Below, one piece after another: positions 22,501 to 33,993 of a stretch of DNA of 49,241 bases. Origin of the DNA: Stagonosporopsis chrysanthemi (lineage: Eukaryota > Ascomycota > Dothideomycetes > Pleosporales > Didymellaceae). How positions within the stretch are numbered: the stretch's first letter is position 1; the number at the start of each line of letters is the position of its first letter. The position numbers and the translations under genes were made by a program. The stretch covers positions 1-49,241 of the forward strand of contig JAFISE010000207.1 of the NCBI GenBank assembly GCA_022560025.1, in the 5' to 3' direction. The notes under the pieces were generated by a model, which ran no database searches, was not told the origin of the DNA, and was given only the letters and a program-made list of their open reading frames with translations.

Positions 22501-24013
22501 TCGTCGAACCCTGCTTAATAAAGAAGGTCGCCTTGTCGCCCCAGATAATTTGATATTGACGAGTAACACAAGCCTTAACTTGTGCTGTGAAGGACACGGT
22601 CATAGGTGACTTCTTAGGCAGATGCTTCGACTTATCAAGGGACATTGCGTGGAGGAAAGTCTCAGTGTTGACCTTGGCCTCCTGCGTATTAGGGTAGTCA
22701 AGCTCGCGGTCCATGTTGGCCTTGATTTGTGATTCGCGATATGCTTTCTCGAGTTCTAAGTTGTTGCGAGGGAAGCGCGACTCAAACTCCGGCATGATCT
22801 GTCGTTCGCTTGGGACTGTGACACCTGTGAGATAGTCTGCGACGTTGGCGCCATCCAGACAGAGAAAGCCTTGGGATTCCATAAATGGTCGAGCTTGCTC
22901 ACGTGTGCCGTAGTAGACTTGCTTGCCTTCATCCAAGACAAGCACCTTGTCGAAGAGGTCATAGATACCGTTACCAGCCTGGTAGAGGGTGACGATCGTC
23001 GCAATACCCATGGTATCCGTCATCGACCGCAAGGCGCGAGTGTATTCCAGTGCCGTTGAGGCGTCAAGACCGCGCGTGGAGTTATCCCAACACATGACGC
23101 TACCTCGGGTGCACAAGGTCTCGATGATGGAAACACGCTTACGCTCACCGCCAGATACACCTCGGACAAAAGCATCGCCGACCTTGGTGTCTTCCGTGTG
23201 AGCGATTCCCATGCTGTCTAATAGGAAGCTCTTGTATTTCTGGCGGTAGTCCTCCCGGTTTTCTGCGGTGTTTGGAAGCGTGTCAGGAATGTTGAGCCTT
23301 GTGGCGAAGTCCATCGTCCTGCCGACCGTAAGGGAGGGATAGAACAGCTCTTCTTCTGTGTTGATCACGATTGATCCCCGATGCGGCTCAGCCTCCTTTG
23401 CGGTCATGCTACCAAATCGAACGTCCCCTTCGACCTCGGCGTATCTGCGTCAAAGGTCAGTATATAACAATGTTCAACCGAGATTGAGAGTAACGTACCC
23501 CTTTCTCTTGTTCGCAAGCATCTTCAACAGGGTCGTACATCCAGATCCAGGCCTCCCAAGCACAAGAAGCATTTCGCCTGGTTTGACACAACCAGACGAT
23601 CCATCGAGAATGGTCTTCAGTGACACCTTGTTGCGTGCTTCCTTGACCTGTTGCATTATGTCGAACTGACTAAGAACGTTCTCTTGTATTGTGGCATCGG
23701 CTGGAACCACTCTGACAGTTAGGTCTTTCCATGTAACACCAAGACTCCGGCCTTCCGCCGGGTCGTTGGCTTGCATGTCTTTTACATGTTGATCCAGTCG
23801 CCAATCGTTGACCCTGGTCTTCTCTGATGCATCGTCGATTTCCCCCTGTGCATTCCTTGAGGTCCAACGCTCGATAGCATGCTCTTCTGGTAGTTCTTCT
23901 TGTTGTTGTGATTTGCCTGAAAAAGTCCTGGAGATCCTACGGAACAGGTCGTCGCCAGCTCCTTCAGGCAAGCTGGGGTTCATGACCGATACGCTTCGTC
24001 GTCTGCTATCCAT
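19569..24013 (-). CDS. PDR-type (ABCG) multidrug ABC transporter, full-length
   Basis: Three exons, 24013-23499, 23444-20151 and 20097-19569, with introns of 54 and 53 nt, give 1445 aa, the normal size for the family. The layout is NBD1-TMD1-NBD2-TMD2. NBD1 has the fungal-PDR degenerate Walker A LGRPGSGCTTLLKML (about residue 152; Cys in place of Lys), signature VSGGERKRVSI and Walker B VMCWDNSTRGLDAS. NBD2 has a canonical Walker A GSSGAGKTTLLDVL (about residue 850), a degenerate signature LSVEQRKRVTI and Walker B ILIFLDEPTSGLDGQ. The asymmetric sites are normal for Pdr5/CDR-type pumps. TMD2 ends with LNPFNYLMGALLVF and a Cys-rich loop (CRVCQYRRGNDYLY) before the last helix and a basic tail. 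It exports hydrophobic toxins such as azoles at the plasma membrane. Confidence 0.95.
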
Positions 24014-26412
24014 GACGAGCTTATGGAAATTATATTAGCCGAAATGGCATTCGGAAAGAGTAAGATGTTGTCTAGAAAGTGAGCAGAGAAAGTATTAAGA
24101 ACAGAAAATTGTGATTAGCAATGCCAGACAACTCGCACCATCGGTCCTTTCGTTGTAGCTCGGGTTTCTGAGGACAAAAGTAAGTAATCTTCGATCGTCG
24201 TTGATAGTCGATACCAGTAGAACATAGGACGTCGTACTACGAACCCCCGTTTTCGTAATGTTAGAATAGAATTCAGCCACGTTGATTGGCTGAGGGTGCT
24301 GCTATGACATTAATCTAATCGGCAAGAAATTAATCAGTCAATCCGGCAGCTGCCGTGGAATCCTTGATGTCCGGCCCCCGAGCGCAAGGAGGCTCCAGAC
24401 CAAAAAAAGGCGGGATTTTCCCCTGTCTGAACACAGCGAAGTGGATCCAGCTGGACTAATTCGCGCGAAAGGGCGCCTTAGCTCCGACTGCAAACAGTCA
24501 GCAAATTCATACGAAGCACCGAGCACCGAGCACCGATCTTGTACGATGTTCATGCTTTGGAAACACAAGATGCGACGCCTAGTCAACTTTTCTTTTGGGC
24601 AAATATACTGTGGTATACCCCATGAGTTTTGTAGGTGGGTCTCGGGGTGGCGAAGGCGAACAGCCGACGTATGGAAATCTTTAGAGCTCCCTATTCGACA
24701 GATCACTGAGCAGTCAGCTGCCGGAGGTCCTCTTATTGGACAGAGTCATAGGCTATGATCTTTTCTGTGTTCGGTCCGCCCCCCTGGACGCTATTCCCCA
24801 TCTACAAAACTTATGGGTTATACCACAGTAGCCGTCAGACAGAAGTACGATGATACGAGAAACGTAGCAAGCCAGTGGATGTGTATGTCGAGCAGAGACG
24901 TCTACCATCATGAACGTCGCATGCTTATTTTTTGGTCGTCTTTTCTGTGTTGATCTTGCGATGCGAGACAGTTATGGTCTTACGGTGCGTCATCTTTGTT
25001 GTCGCGATGAGTGATACATCGCAGTACGGTCCGACTGCTCAAGACATACGTGAATAACGCATAAAAATAAAGATGGTCAAGGAAACGCACGGCTCGGACT
25101 CGTAGGAGAGCAAAGAGAAACCGTCCGAGTTGTTGTACGCGGACGAGGGAGCCCGTGTTTTGCGTCAGATCGGTGTTAAAAAACGCCGCCGGCCGGCGTT
25201 GTGGTCAAGGCTTTCCGACCTACGGCCGCAGAAGAAATGCGCAATCTCAATTATCCATTGCAACCCCTGCAGGTTGTAAGATAAGAGGTGCCAACGCAAC
25301 TGCGATGCCTCTGTTCAGGTGTACGCAATTGTCACACGTACAGATTGGGCGACTCAGCATCTGCCTCCGCAAGCCTTCATCAGAGGATTGCGCCACGACT
25401 CAGGCACCTCACAGGCGACAGGTCCTCTCCATTGGACTCGCAAGGGATTTATCGACCGCTAGTGAAGTGTTGCCGCTCTGGTCTTGCAATACGCTTGAAA
25501 GTCGCAAGATCCAATTTGGCGGTGGCTCCGGAGATGATTATCATCCACGAATTGAAGGCCTGCGCGCTGTCCACTAACCGCAATGATGTACCGGTTCCTG
25601 GGCTAAGGGCCATGCATCAAGCATCTCAGACAAGCTTTAGAGCGCCACATTTTACCGTCTATCGCAAGGCTTGACCATGATTCCACGTCCGCGAAGCGCA
25701 GATCCTAGGACCCGGTACGCTGGTTTCCACGATGTGTCGATCAAGCACCTGTTCACACTAAGCATCACCCGTCTTGTGGTGTCTCTGTCTGCATCAACAT
25801 CGCATTGGACGCGGCCCAGTTCTAATCACCTGCACACGGCAACTCGCGATATTCACAGTTCCTAGCGTAGCTTTTGCTCACAAGGATTCAATGGGTGGCG
25901 TCGCCTGGTCGAGTGTTCAACTACAATACCCTAGTCCCGAAGCCTCAGGTCGCCCGTCCGTAGTCCAATTGCTCGCTAAAGCCTGGCACTGTTCCCTGCT
26001 ATTCGCAGCATGCACTCGACACTGCTGTCATCGTTATTCTGGTCTTCTTACGACATTCAACTCGTATCCCTTGGCCATGACGATACACACCTAGGCAAGA
26101 GACAATGCTACTTCACAGTAGTGCCCTCTATCAGATATAGTACGTCTCAACTGTACCTTTCTATCCGCGGTCAGCTACAGTGGCTCCACGGTTCCTAGCA
26201 AAATGACCTAGCTGTACTAACAGCACTAGTCGATTGCACTGTCTGCCGACATATCGACTTCTACAAACTACGCTATGGCGTCTGGACTTGTCCATCTGCC
26301 CGACGGCACACAATCCCTGAGTAGATCGTTGCGACCCGAGAGTTCATGAACGCATATTTCGTCGCCCTCTCCCCTTCTTTGCTGTCGTTGTCTAGAAAGA
26401 TCACTGCTCAGT
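24014..26412. other. Long (2.4-kb) intergenic region without a supported gene
   Basis: Between the divergent ABC transporter and pectinesterase genes. Open frames here (the longest is 140 codons, 25155-25577) overlap in different frames, have no motif and read as non-coding (rich in Arg/Cys/Ser/His). No terminal repeats or transposase motifs were recognised. A short triple AGCACCG repeat occurs near 24524-24544. It probably holds two promoters plus spacer. Confidence 0.5.
24039..24054. promoter_or_regulatory. CCGAA-N6-TTCGG dyad upstream of the ABC transporter
   Basis: A 5-bp inverted repeat with CCG/CGG ends lies 26-41 bp upstream of the ABC start codon, within its 5' leader or core promoter. 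CCG-N-CGG pairs are typical targets of Zn2Cys6 factors controlling PDR pumps, though this site is unusually close to the ATG. The role is not established. Confidence 0.35.
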
Positions 26413-29400
26413 ATGCGATCTCTTCTTCTCACAGCCTTTGCTGGGCTAGCAACAGCTCAGTTCAATTCCACTGTTAAAGAAGCTTCATTCATTTCTGCTT
26501 TTTCGAGTCAGCCGCCGTCAACCACTAGTACCGCCACCAGCACCCTCGCTAGCAGCAATGCTGCCATCACAGTTGCACTTGATGGCTCAGGCCAATACAC
26601 TGCTATCAACGCTGCGGTCAGTGCAGCGCAGAACAGTGGCATTCCTACAGTCACAATCCTTCCAGGTAAGTGTCCACTCTTGTCTTTAGTCCTCAACGGA
26701 AGCTTACGGCTCCAGGAACATATTCGGAGGCTGTAAGCATCGTTGGGACTGGCTCAGTCACCGTCATTGGTGCTACAGCTACACCCGCCGCCGATTGGTC
26801 CCAAAATCAGGTCGTGATCTCCAACAACACCGCTGCACTCACTGTTGCTACTAGCAATGCTAGAGGTGTGACGTTCAAAAATCTCAACTTCGTCAATTCC
26901 GCAAACACGGCACCATCTGCCAATGCTGTCGTCCTTGCTCTACGGGGATACAATGTTGCTTTTCATGGCTGCTCCGTTGTCTCTCCAGGAGCTACCGCCA
27001 TCTCTGCATCATACGGCCTGGCTTTCTTTGCCAATTCAAGGATTGAAGGTTCAGACAAGATCTTCTACAACGTTCCGTCAATTTATGTGTACAAGTCGAT
27101 AATAGTGCCCTTGTCATCGAGTGCCAGTATTGTGTACTCGAAGGGAGCGACAGTGAATAACGTATTCTACAACTCGACCGTCGTCTTCGACTCGAGCTCT
27201 ATCCAGCAAAAGTCGGGGTACAGTAACACCGGTGTATACTTGGCTGCACCCAACGGGGCTGGTGCCACTGTTATCTACCGGAACGTTGAGATGGGCAGCT
27301 TTATCGCGACGCAAGGTTTTCATCCCACAGCTGCCACTGTACCGTCATTCTTCGGCGAGTTCGCCACCACAGGTGCTGGATCGTATTCGAAAAATGTGGC
27401 AGCTCGTCCAGCATACGACAACCTGCTTACTGGAACCCAAGTATCACAGTACACTATTGACAAGGTATTCGCAAAAGCCTTCTACCCGTACGGTAGCTCT
27501 TCAACATCATGGATCGACTCAGCTACGTTATCTTCTTTGGGTGAGGCGGATGCTGTACAGCTCGCTCTTGCCTCAACTTCAGTGCTTGTTGCCTCTTCGA
27601 GTGCCTCCCTTGCACCTTCAATTACGTTGAGCACTTTTCTTTCGGCAAACTCCAGCACAACTGCCACATCCACCGCTGCACCTTGTGCGCCTTCTGCCAC
27701 ACTCATTGTCTCCAAGAACCCAGGCCCGTGTGAGTACGGCAATGTGACTAGTGCTATCACTGCGCTACCCAACGACGCTAAAGCGTACACGATTCAGATC
27801 GGAGCAGGTATCTACAATGAGCAGATCTCGATCACTCGCAAGGGCAAGGTTACTCTGATCGGAGCTACGAACTTTACTCGCGACTACACCCAGAATCAGG
27901 TTACCATCCAGACATCAAATGGTGTCCTCACAAGTGCTGGCCAAGACGAAATTACGCCGGTCATCAACGCTAAGAAGACCAACGACAACTCCGGGTTGGA
28001 CTTGTACAATATAAACTTCGCCAATATTTATCCGCAAACAAAAAACACGGCTGCCTTGGCCGCTGATTTCTATGGTGCCAACATTGCTGCATACGGCTGC
28101 TCCTTCATTGGCTTTCAAGATACCTTACTAGCCAACAAAGGTACACAAGTGTTCTCCAATTGCTACATTGAGGGGTAGGCGTCCTTCTCAAAAGATCAAA
28201 CCTGAATGCGCATTAACCAAACACAGATCTGTTGATTTCATCTGGGGGTACTCGACCGCTTTTTTTCATCAGTGCATGATTGTCAGCAATACGCCTGGTA
28301 GCTGTGTCACAGCTCAAGCTCGCCCCACTGCTAGCAGCACTGGGGGCTATGTCTTCGACCACTCCGTCATTACGTACAGCTCCGCATATGGAAGTTCGTT
28401 TGGCCTGAGCTACCTTGGGCGCCCGTATTCTGAGAACGCCATCGCAGTCTACACTAATTGCTTCATTGATAAGCATATCTCTGCTACGGGATGGTCAGTC
28501 TGGTCGACCAGCGCCCCTCAAACCTCGAACGTCATGTTTGGTGAGTTTGCGAATACTGGCCCTGGGTCCTGGCAAGCATCTACACAACGTGCGAGCTTTG
28601 CGACAAACCTGACAGCTGCACAAGCGACGCGCTACGAACTGGAATCATGGATTGGGGATACCACATGGATTGACCAGACGGCTTACAATTATGTGCCATC
28701 GTACAGCTTGACTGCCACCTCGTCATCGTCAAACACAACTACTTCAACAGGAAGCTCATCTACCTCAAGCATCAACAGACACCCTGATAGTGGTTCTATT
28801 CCACCAAATGGAGCCGTTGTTGTATCGCTCGACGGAAACTATGGCGCTTCCTTCACTAATCTCACCGCAGCTCTCGCATCGCTGCCCAAGGACAACACAA
28901 ACCAGACCATATTCCTCTACCCGGGTAGCTATAACGAGCAGGTACCATCAATAAATCGACCAGGTGCAGTCCGCATCATCGGACACACCATCGGCAATTC
29001 GGGGCAGTCTTACAAAGACAACGCGGTCACTATCACATTCTCGCGTGGATTGTCGGTCTCGCCGTTGCCTGCGGGGCACTCGGATGCCGAGACTGCCACC
29101 GTGCAAACGTCTTCGAATCGTATCAGTTTCTACAATGTTGCATTCATCAATACCGACAATCTTGATGGCGCAGAAGCCTCTTACGTCACACTTGCAGCCT
29201 CTATTTATGGCAATGACATTGCTTTCTACGGATGCTCGTTCGACGGATGGCAAGACACGCTACTTACCGGCGCTACCGCAGGCTATCAATACTATGAATC
29301 GTGTTATATTGGTGGTAAGTATCATCATCCCTTGGTTTTCTCGTTCAGCGTTGACTGACTTGTGTCAGGGGCCATTGACTTCATCTGGGGTTACTCAAAA

Positions 29401-32223
29401 GCGTATTTCAAGGGTTGTACAATTGGCGCAAAACGAAAATCGTCTGCCATCACAGCGCATAGCAGAGCTTCGTCCTCGGCCATTGGAGGTTACATCTTCG
29501 ACAATTGCCTCTTCACAACTGCACCTGGGGTGGCGGACGATCTGACGAACAAGGTCTACCTAGGTCGCCCGTATTCTGCATACGCTTTTGTGGTTGTAAA
29601 GAACAGCTATATCGATTCGGCAATAGCACCTGCAGGTTGGAAGATTTGGAGTGCTACTGATCCACGAACGGACCACATCACATTTGCGGAATTCAACAAC
29701 AGTGGACCCTCGAGTTGGGAGAACAATGCCGCTGCTCGACAAGCATTTGGCTTTGCCACTCTTCTTACCTCAGATACCTATTCGCTCTCGTCCGTGATGG
29801 ATTCGACTGAGTGGATCGATTTGACGTACTGGGACACGATCAACACACCTGCTCCTGTTGCTATCGTTCCTACTGGCCCTACCAACATCACGGTGGGCGG
29901 CAACTCCACCGTCGACGGTACGACTCCACCAAATGGAGCCTTCATTGTCTCCAAGACTCCCATTAATGGCTTGACAACCTACCAGAGTATTCAAGACGCC
30001 TTGAATGCTGCTCCACCCTCAAGTAAGCTCAACGCAACCCTCTTCATCTACCCTGGCGTTTACAATGAGCAAATCATCGTGAAAAAATCAGGCACCACCA
30101 TCTTTATGGGATACAGTAATGCCACAGACGACTATGCTCAAAATCAGGTCTCTATCGAATTTAACCATGGCATCGACACCCAGGGCACAGAAGGAAGCGA
30201 TACGGATGGCGCGACTGTATATGCAACAGGCAACTACTTTTATGCCTACAACATCAACTTTCGCAACACGGCTGGTACCGCTCAAAACATGGCCTCGCTT
30301 GGCTTCGCTGTAAAGAGCAGCAAGTTTGCTGCCCTGTATGGTTGTCAAATCTATGGAAATCAGGATACACTCGACATCTCCGGTAACCTATTCACATTCA
30401 AAACCTACATTGAGGGAAATGTTGACTTCATTTTCGGAAATGGGGCAGCCTATTTTCTCGATTCGACAATTTCGCCGAACGAGGACGGGATCAGCATCAC
30501 CGCAGACAAAAGGACTACCAACACTACCGCCGGAGGTCTTGTATTTGATCAGTGTACTTTGAAGCCTGCACCGGGCACTGGACCCTTCAAAAACATCGGA
30601 CTTGGCAGGCCGTGGAACAGCAATGCACGTGTGGCGTTTGTCGACTGCTATCTCGACTCGATGATCAGTGCTGCTGCATGGAATCAGTGGAGCAAATCGT
30701 CCCCGCAAACCACCGGCGTAACCTTCGGAGAGTACCACAATTACGGGCCAGGCTCAAGCACCTGCAGTCGCGCCCCTTTCTCGCAGCAACTCTCGGATAA
30801 GGATGTTATGCAGTTCCAGCTTGGCAACTTTTTTGCTTCCACCAAGTTCATAGACTTTTCTCGCGTCGATACCCAGCCTTTCACAGTTGGTGTTGGCTCT
30901 GCCCAAACCTGCGCTACTACTTCTTCGTCTTCTGTTTCGGTTCCCAGTACCTTGAGTCTATCACTGTCTCCGTCTTTACCGGTCGTCACGGTATACACAA
31001 CTTCAACAGACGTTCTCAAGCTGACAACCAGCACTACTCTCCTGCTGCCTGACACTACATCTACAACGATAATCAAAGCAACATCGACTGTGTCTTCGAG
31101 CGGTGCCGATGTCACCAAGACCGAAATCAAAAAGGATACTGCGACCGTCCTGTACACCTCTCCCGACGTCACTTCAACATCCGTAATCTTTGTCACCGAG
31201 AACACTGGTCTGACTGTTACTCCCGATGCTGTCACTAAGAGCGTTGTGACTAAGGCGACGACTACAACCGACCGAACCACAACAGGAGAGCCGCCAGTCG
31301 TTACAGTTAGAGGAACAACTACCGTCCTGCTTGTTCATACTGTCAGCCCCGAGCCAATTACGCTTATACGAAGCGAAGGATCTACTGCCACATCCGCAAT
31401 TACCATTACACCAAAAGGCGCTTCTACCACAATCAAAACGACGATCTCCGTAGTACCAAGCAGCACTAAGACTACGACAGTAAAGGCCAAGAGTTCCGCG
31501 ACTATAAGTACTCTCAGCCTTAAGACTGTAACCAAAACGACTACTGCGACTGCGTCGTGCATTCCTACTACGCCTGCTCGCCTAGTTCGCCGCGGAGCTG
31601 TGATTTCTCGCGCAGCTACCGGAACCGTCACAATCACCATAAGTACAGAAATAACCAGCTACATTAAAACCGCCACTGCCACACAGGCCGGTTCTACTGC
31701 CTTGGTAACTGAAACCTCAATTGCCAAAATCAAGACCTACACGCAGCCTGGCGCTACCAGCACCTTGAGCCTGACGTCTTTCGTCAAAACCACGACTATC
31801 GCACAGCCTGGCAGTACCTACTGGGTGACTGAAATCTCGACTCGGCAGATCGGAAAGACCACGACTCTGAAGGCCTCTACAACCACCGTTCTCTCCACCA
31901 GCTACATCACACAGCAGTACTTGCACACCGTCACGCCCGAGGCTCTCACGACCAGCAAGCTGGTAACGAAGTCCTCCAATCAGGTGGTTACCGTAGCTCA
32001 AGAGACTGTGTATGTTACAAAGTCCGCCGATGTTACCTCGACAGTTCGCACCACACTTCCAGTCAGCACGCGGACCGTGTTTCAAACGATCTCACTAGGA
32101 GGCGGCGTCACAACAAGCACAGTTACTGCGCCTCCAAGCACAAAGACTATAGTCGCAAAGAGCACCACCACTATCTGGTCGGTTGTAACAAAGACCGCAA
32201 AGAACGCGCAAGCTTGCGCTTAG
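26413..32223 (+). CDS. Giant secreted tetra-modular pectin methylesterase (four CE8 domains) with Ser/Thr-rich tail
   Basis: Four exons, 26413-26665, 26716-28174, 28227-29314 and 29369-32223, join in frame to 1884 aa. Residues 1-15 form a signal peptide (MRSLLLTAFAGLATA). Four CE8 modules follow at about 51-360, 409-725, 763-1089 and 1119-1440. Modules 2, 3 and 4 keep the catalytic signatures: QDTL (Gln552, 913, 1265), DFIWG or DFIFG (Asp574, 937, 1286) and LGRPY/LGRPW (Arg636, 1000, 1347). Module 1 has lost all of these. Residues ~1445-1884 are a Ser/Thr-rich, probably O-glycosylated tail with repeated QPGST-type units and a dibasic RLVRRG site near 1674. Known fungal enzymes of this family are single-domain, about 320-380 aa, and de-esterify pectin outside the cell. 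Joint activity is inferred. Confidence 0.9.
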
Positions 32224-32525
32224 CTTGACTCCTGGCGTAGTATAATATGGTACATGTAGTAGAAGTAATGTAATATTTAGTTCACAAACCCGTCTCTTGT
32301 CTCGAGAAATTCAGATCCAAAGACACATGTATGCTTCGTGTCAAGGCGTCAAGGCGTCCCATGACTGTGTCAATCTTGACCTTGGCGTGGGAGCAGAACG
32401 ATGAAGATTCGTCAAAGGCACATCAGCACATATTCGAGCTAACACCAACACGCGAACTTGTACGGTTTATGTGAGGAAGTCTTCCGCCGCAATAAAGCAA
32501 TGAGTTTAGTCGGAGTTGAAGTAGA
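32224..32525. other. Convergent 3' spacer
   Basis: The 302 bases separate the 3' ends of the convergent pectinesterase and BNR-protein genes. A short GTCAAGGC direct repeat occurs near 32340. Nothing else was seen. Confidence 0.5.
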
Positions 32526-33593
32526 TCAACGAAGCTCCAAGCGGGCAACTCGGCCGCCCGAGCCAGATGCCCAGCAGGTACTCTTCGTGATGCATTCCAC
32601 AGCGTCAAATGTACCATTGCCGATTGCCTGCCAATTTCGCCCTCCATCGTATGTGATGTCGGAACCTGACGTTCCAACCGCAACCGCGATGCGATCTCGT
32701 CCCGGCACCCACGAAACACCCGATCGGTAGCCGCCAGGAAAGCTCTGGGCCTTGTGCCATGTCTCCCCACGATCCCTCGACCAGGCCGCATTGTCGACAT
32801 TCCCCGCAGGCTTTTCGTAGTCGCCACCAACAGCTATTCCGATGTTCCCATCTCTGAATCTTACTGAGAACACGCCAGCTGCAGCGCCGCCCGCAATCGA
32901 GCTGTTGCTGACTTTCCACTTGTGTCCGTCATCACTCCTGAAGATGCGCCCCGGATCCACTCCGCCAGATGCAATGTACCACCGTCCGGCAGCAGCTTCA
33001 AGGCAGGTTCCACTGGCCGCGAACCCGAACTCGCCGGTCAAGGCAGGCGGCATGCCCTGCGACGGGACAATCCTCCAGGTTGCACCGCCGTCCCAAGTTT
33101 CGATCAATCTAAACTTACCATCGACAGGATCGCTCATCGCAAGACCATGCTTCTTGTTCTCGAATGCCATGCAATCGTAAAAGGCCGTGGGTTCCGCGTT
33201 GATAAAGGAGGGCTTCCAGGAGCGGCCGCCATCACGGGTCTGGTAGATGCGGCTTGCGTTTCCCTCGCCGATGGACAGTACCACCGCCGACTTGGCAGAA
33301 AAGGCTGCAACATCACGGAACTGGAAGGCTGTTGAGTTTTCCGGCAATAAAGAGGGTGAGACATTAGACCAGGTCGTGCCGCCGTTGACAGTGAGCAGGA
33401 CGGTGCTGTCAGTTCCTGAAACCCATACGACGTCCTTCGATACAGGCGCGAGGCCGCGGAACTGTTTCGTAGTATTGGTAGGTTTGAGATCCCACGATAA
33501 AGTGGAAGAAGAGGAGATTGCCTGTGTGTTGGGCCGTGCAATTGCTGATGGCAGCAGTGCCCCGAGCACCGCTGATACTCTGAAGAGCTTCAT
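32526..33593 (-). CDS. Secreted BNR/Asp-box beta-propeller protein
   Basis: A single-exon gene of 355 aa starting at 33593, where MKLFRVSAVLGALLPSAIA forms a signal peptide; an upstream in-frame Met would bury this signal and is rejected. The mature part has repeated Asp-box-like motifs: TVNGGTTWSNV, TRDGGRSWKPS, TWDGGATWRIV, SDDGHKWKV, SRDRGETWHKA and TYDGGRNWQAI (S/T-x-D-x-G-x-T-W pattern), about one per 50-60 residues, giving a six- or seven-bladed propeller like sialidase/Ycf48/sortilin-type folds. No sialidase Arg triad or FRIP motif is evident, so enzyme activity is not claimed. Such proteins are often labelled 'oxidoreductase' without evidence. It is convergent with the pectinesterase gene. 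Confidence 0.8.
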   Translation of the reverse strand: MKLFRVSAVLGALLPSAIARPNTQAISSSSTLSWDLKPTNTTKQFRGLAPVSKDVVWVSGTDSTVLLTVNGGTTWSNVSPSLLPENSTAFQFRDVAAFSAKSAVVLSIGEGNASRIYQTRDGGRSWKPSFINAEPTAFYDCMAFENKKHGLAMSDPVDGKFRLIETWDGGATWRIVPSQGMPPALTGEFGFAASGTCLEAAAGRWYIASGGVDPGRIFRSDDGHKWKVSNSSIAGGAAAGVFSVRFRDGNIGIAVGGDYEKPAGNVDNAAWSRDRGETWHKAQSFPGGYRSGVSWVPGRDRIAVAVGTSGSDITYDGGRNWQAIGNGTFDAVECITKSTCWASGSGGRVARLELR

Positions 33594-33993
33594 CTTGACA
33601 GATGCAATTGTATAGAAGGTCTTCTCAACCTCATCTTCTTGAGATGTCGACTTACTGCGACCCCACTTTGCTCGACGATCTCTAGCCTGTAGAGGCAGGT
33701 CGGCTTGCCAACGCCATACCACCTAGGAAGGTGGATTCAACGACTATCGCGATGTCACTCAGCCTTATGCCGGACTGCTCATCCTTGTTCTGAAGAGCCG
33801 TGTACGCGCAAAGTGGTGGTTGTACGGAGGCTTGAAGAGGGTTGTCTACGCGAAGCCGATTTTGCCCGGCCCCACGTAGCGATGGAAAAGGAAGATGTGT
33901 CAGGGGTCAAAGACGTAAGAGCTGGAAAACATTTTTTACAATATATTACATGCTAATGACTCACTTGTCATCAAGCAATTGATCACCTGGCAA
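33594..33993. other. Intergenic region, nothing coding seen
   Basis: This contains the promoter of the BNR-protein gene and the 5' flank of the tRNA gene. An AT-rich patch (about 33927-33955) lies just upstream of the tRNA. Confidence 0.5.

Noticed and set aside
23547..23570. Apparent loss of the Walker A Lys in NBD1 of the ABC transporter
   Set aside because: Cys at this position (GRPGSGCTT) is the normal state of fungal PDR pumps, not a mutation.
13520..24013. A secondary-metabolite gene cluster (pump, regulator, ABC transporter)
   Set aside because: No polyketide synthase, peptide synthetase, terpene cyclase or tailoring oxygenase is present between or beside these genes.
25155..25577. 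A 140-codon plus-strand open frame in the long gap before the pectinesterase gene
   Set aside because: Its composition is unlike protein, overlapping frames are equally open, and there is no ATG context, splice pattern or motif to support it.
26413..32223. Several separate pectinesterase genes rather than one
   Set aside because: Stops between open frames fall inside consensus introns, the exon lengths sum to a multiple of three, and only the first module has a signal peptide.
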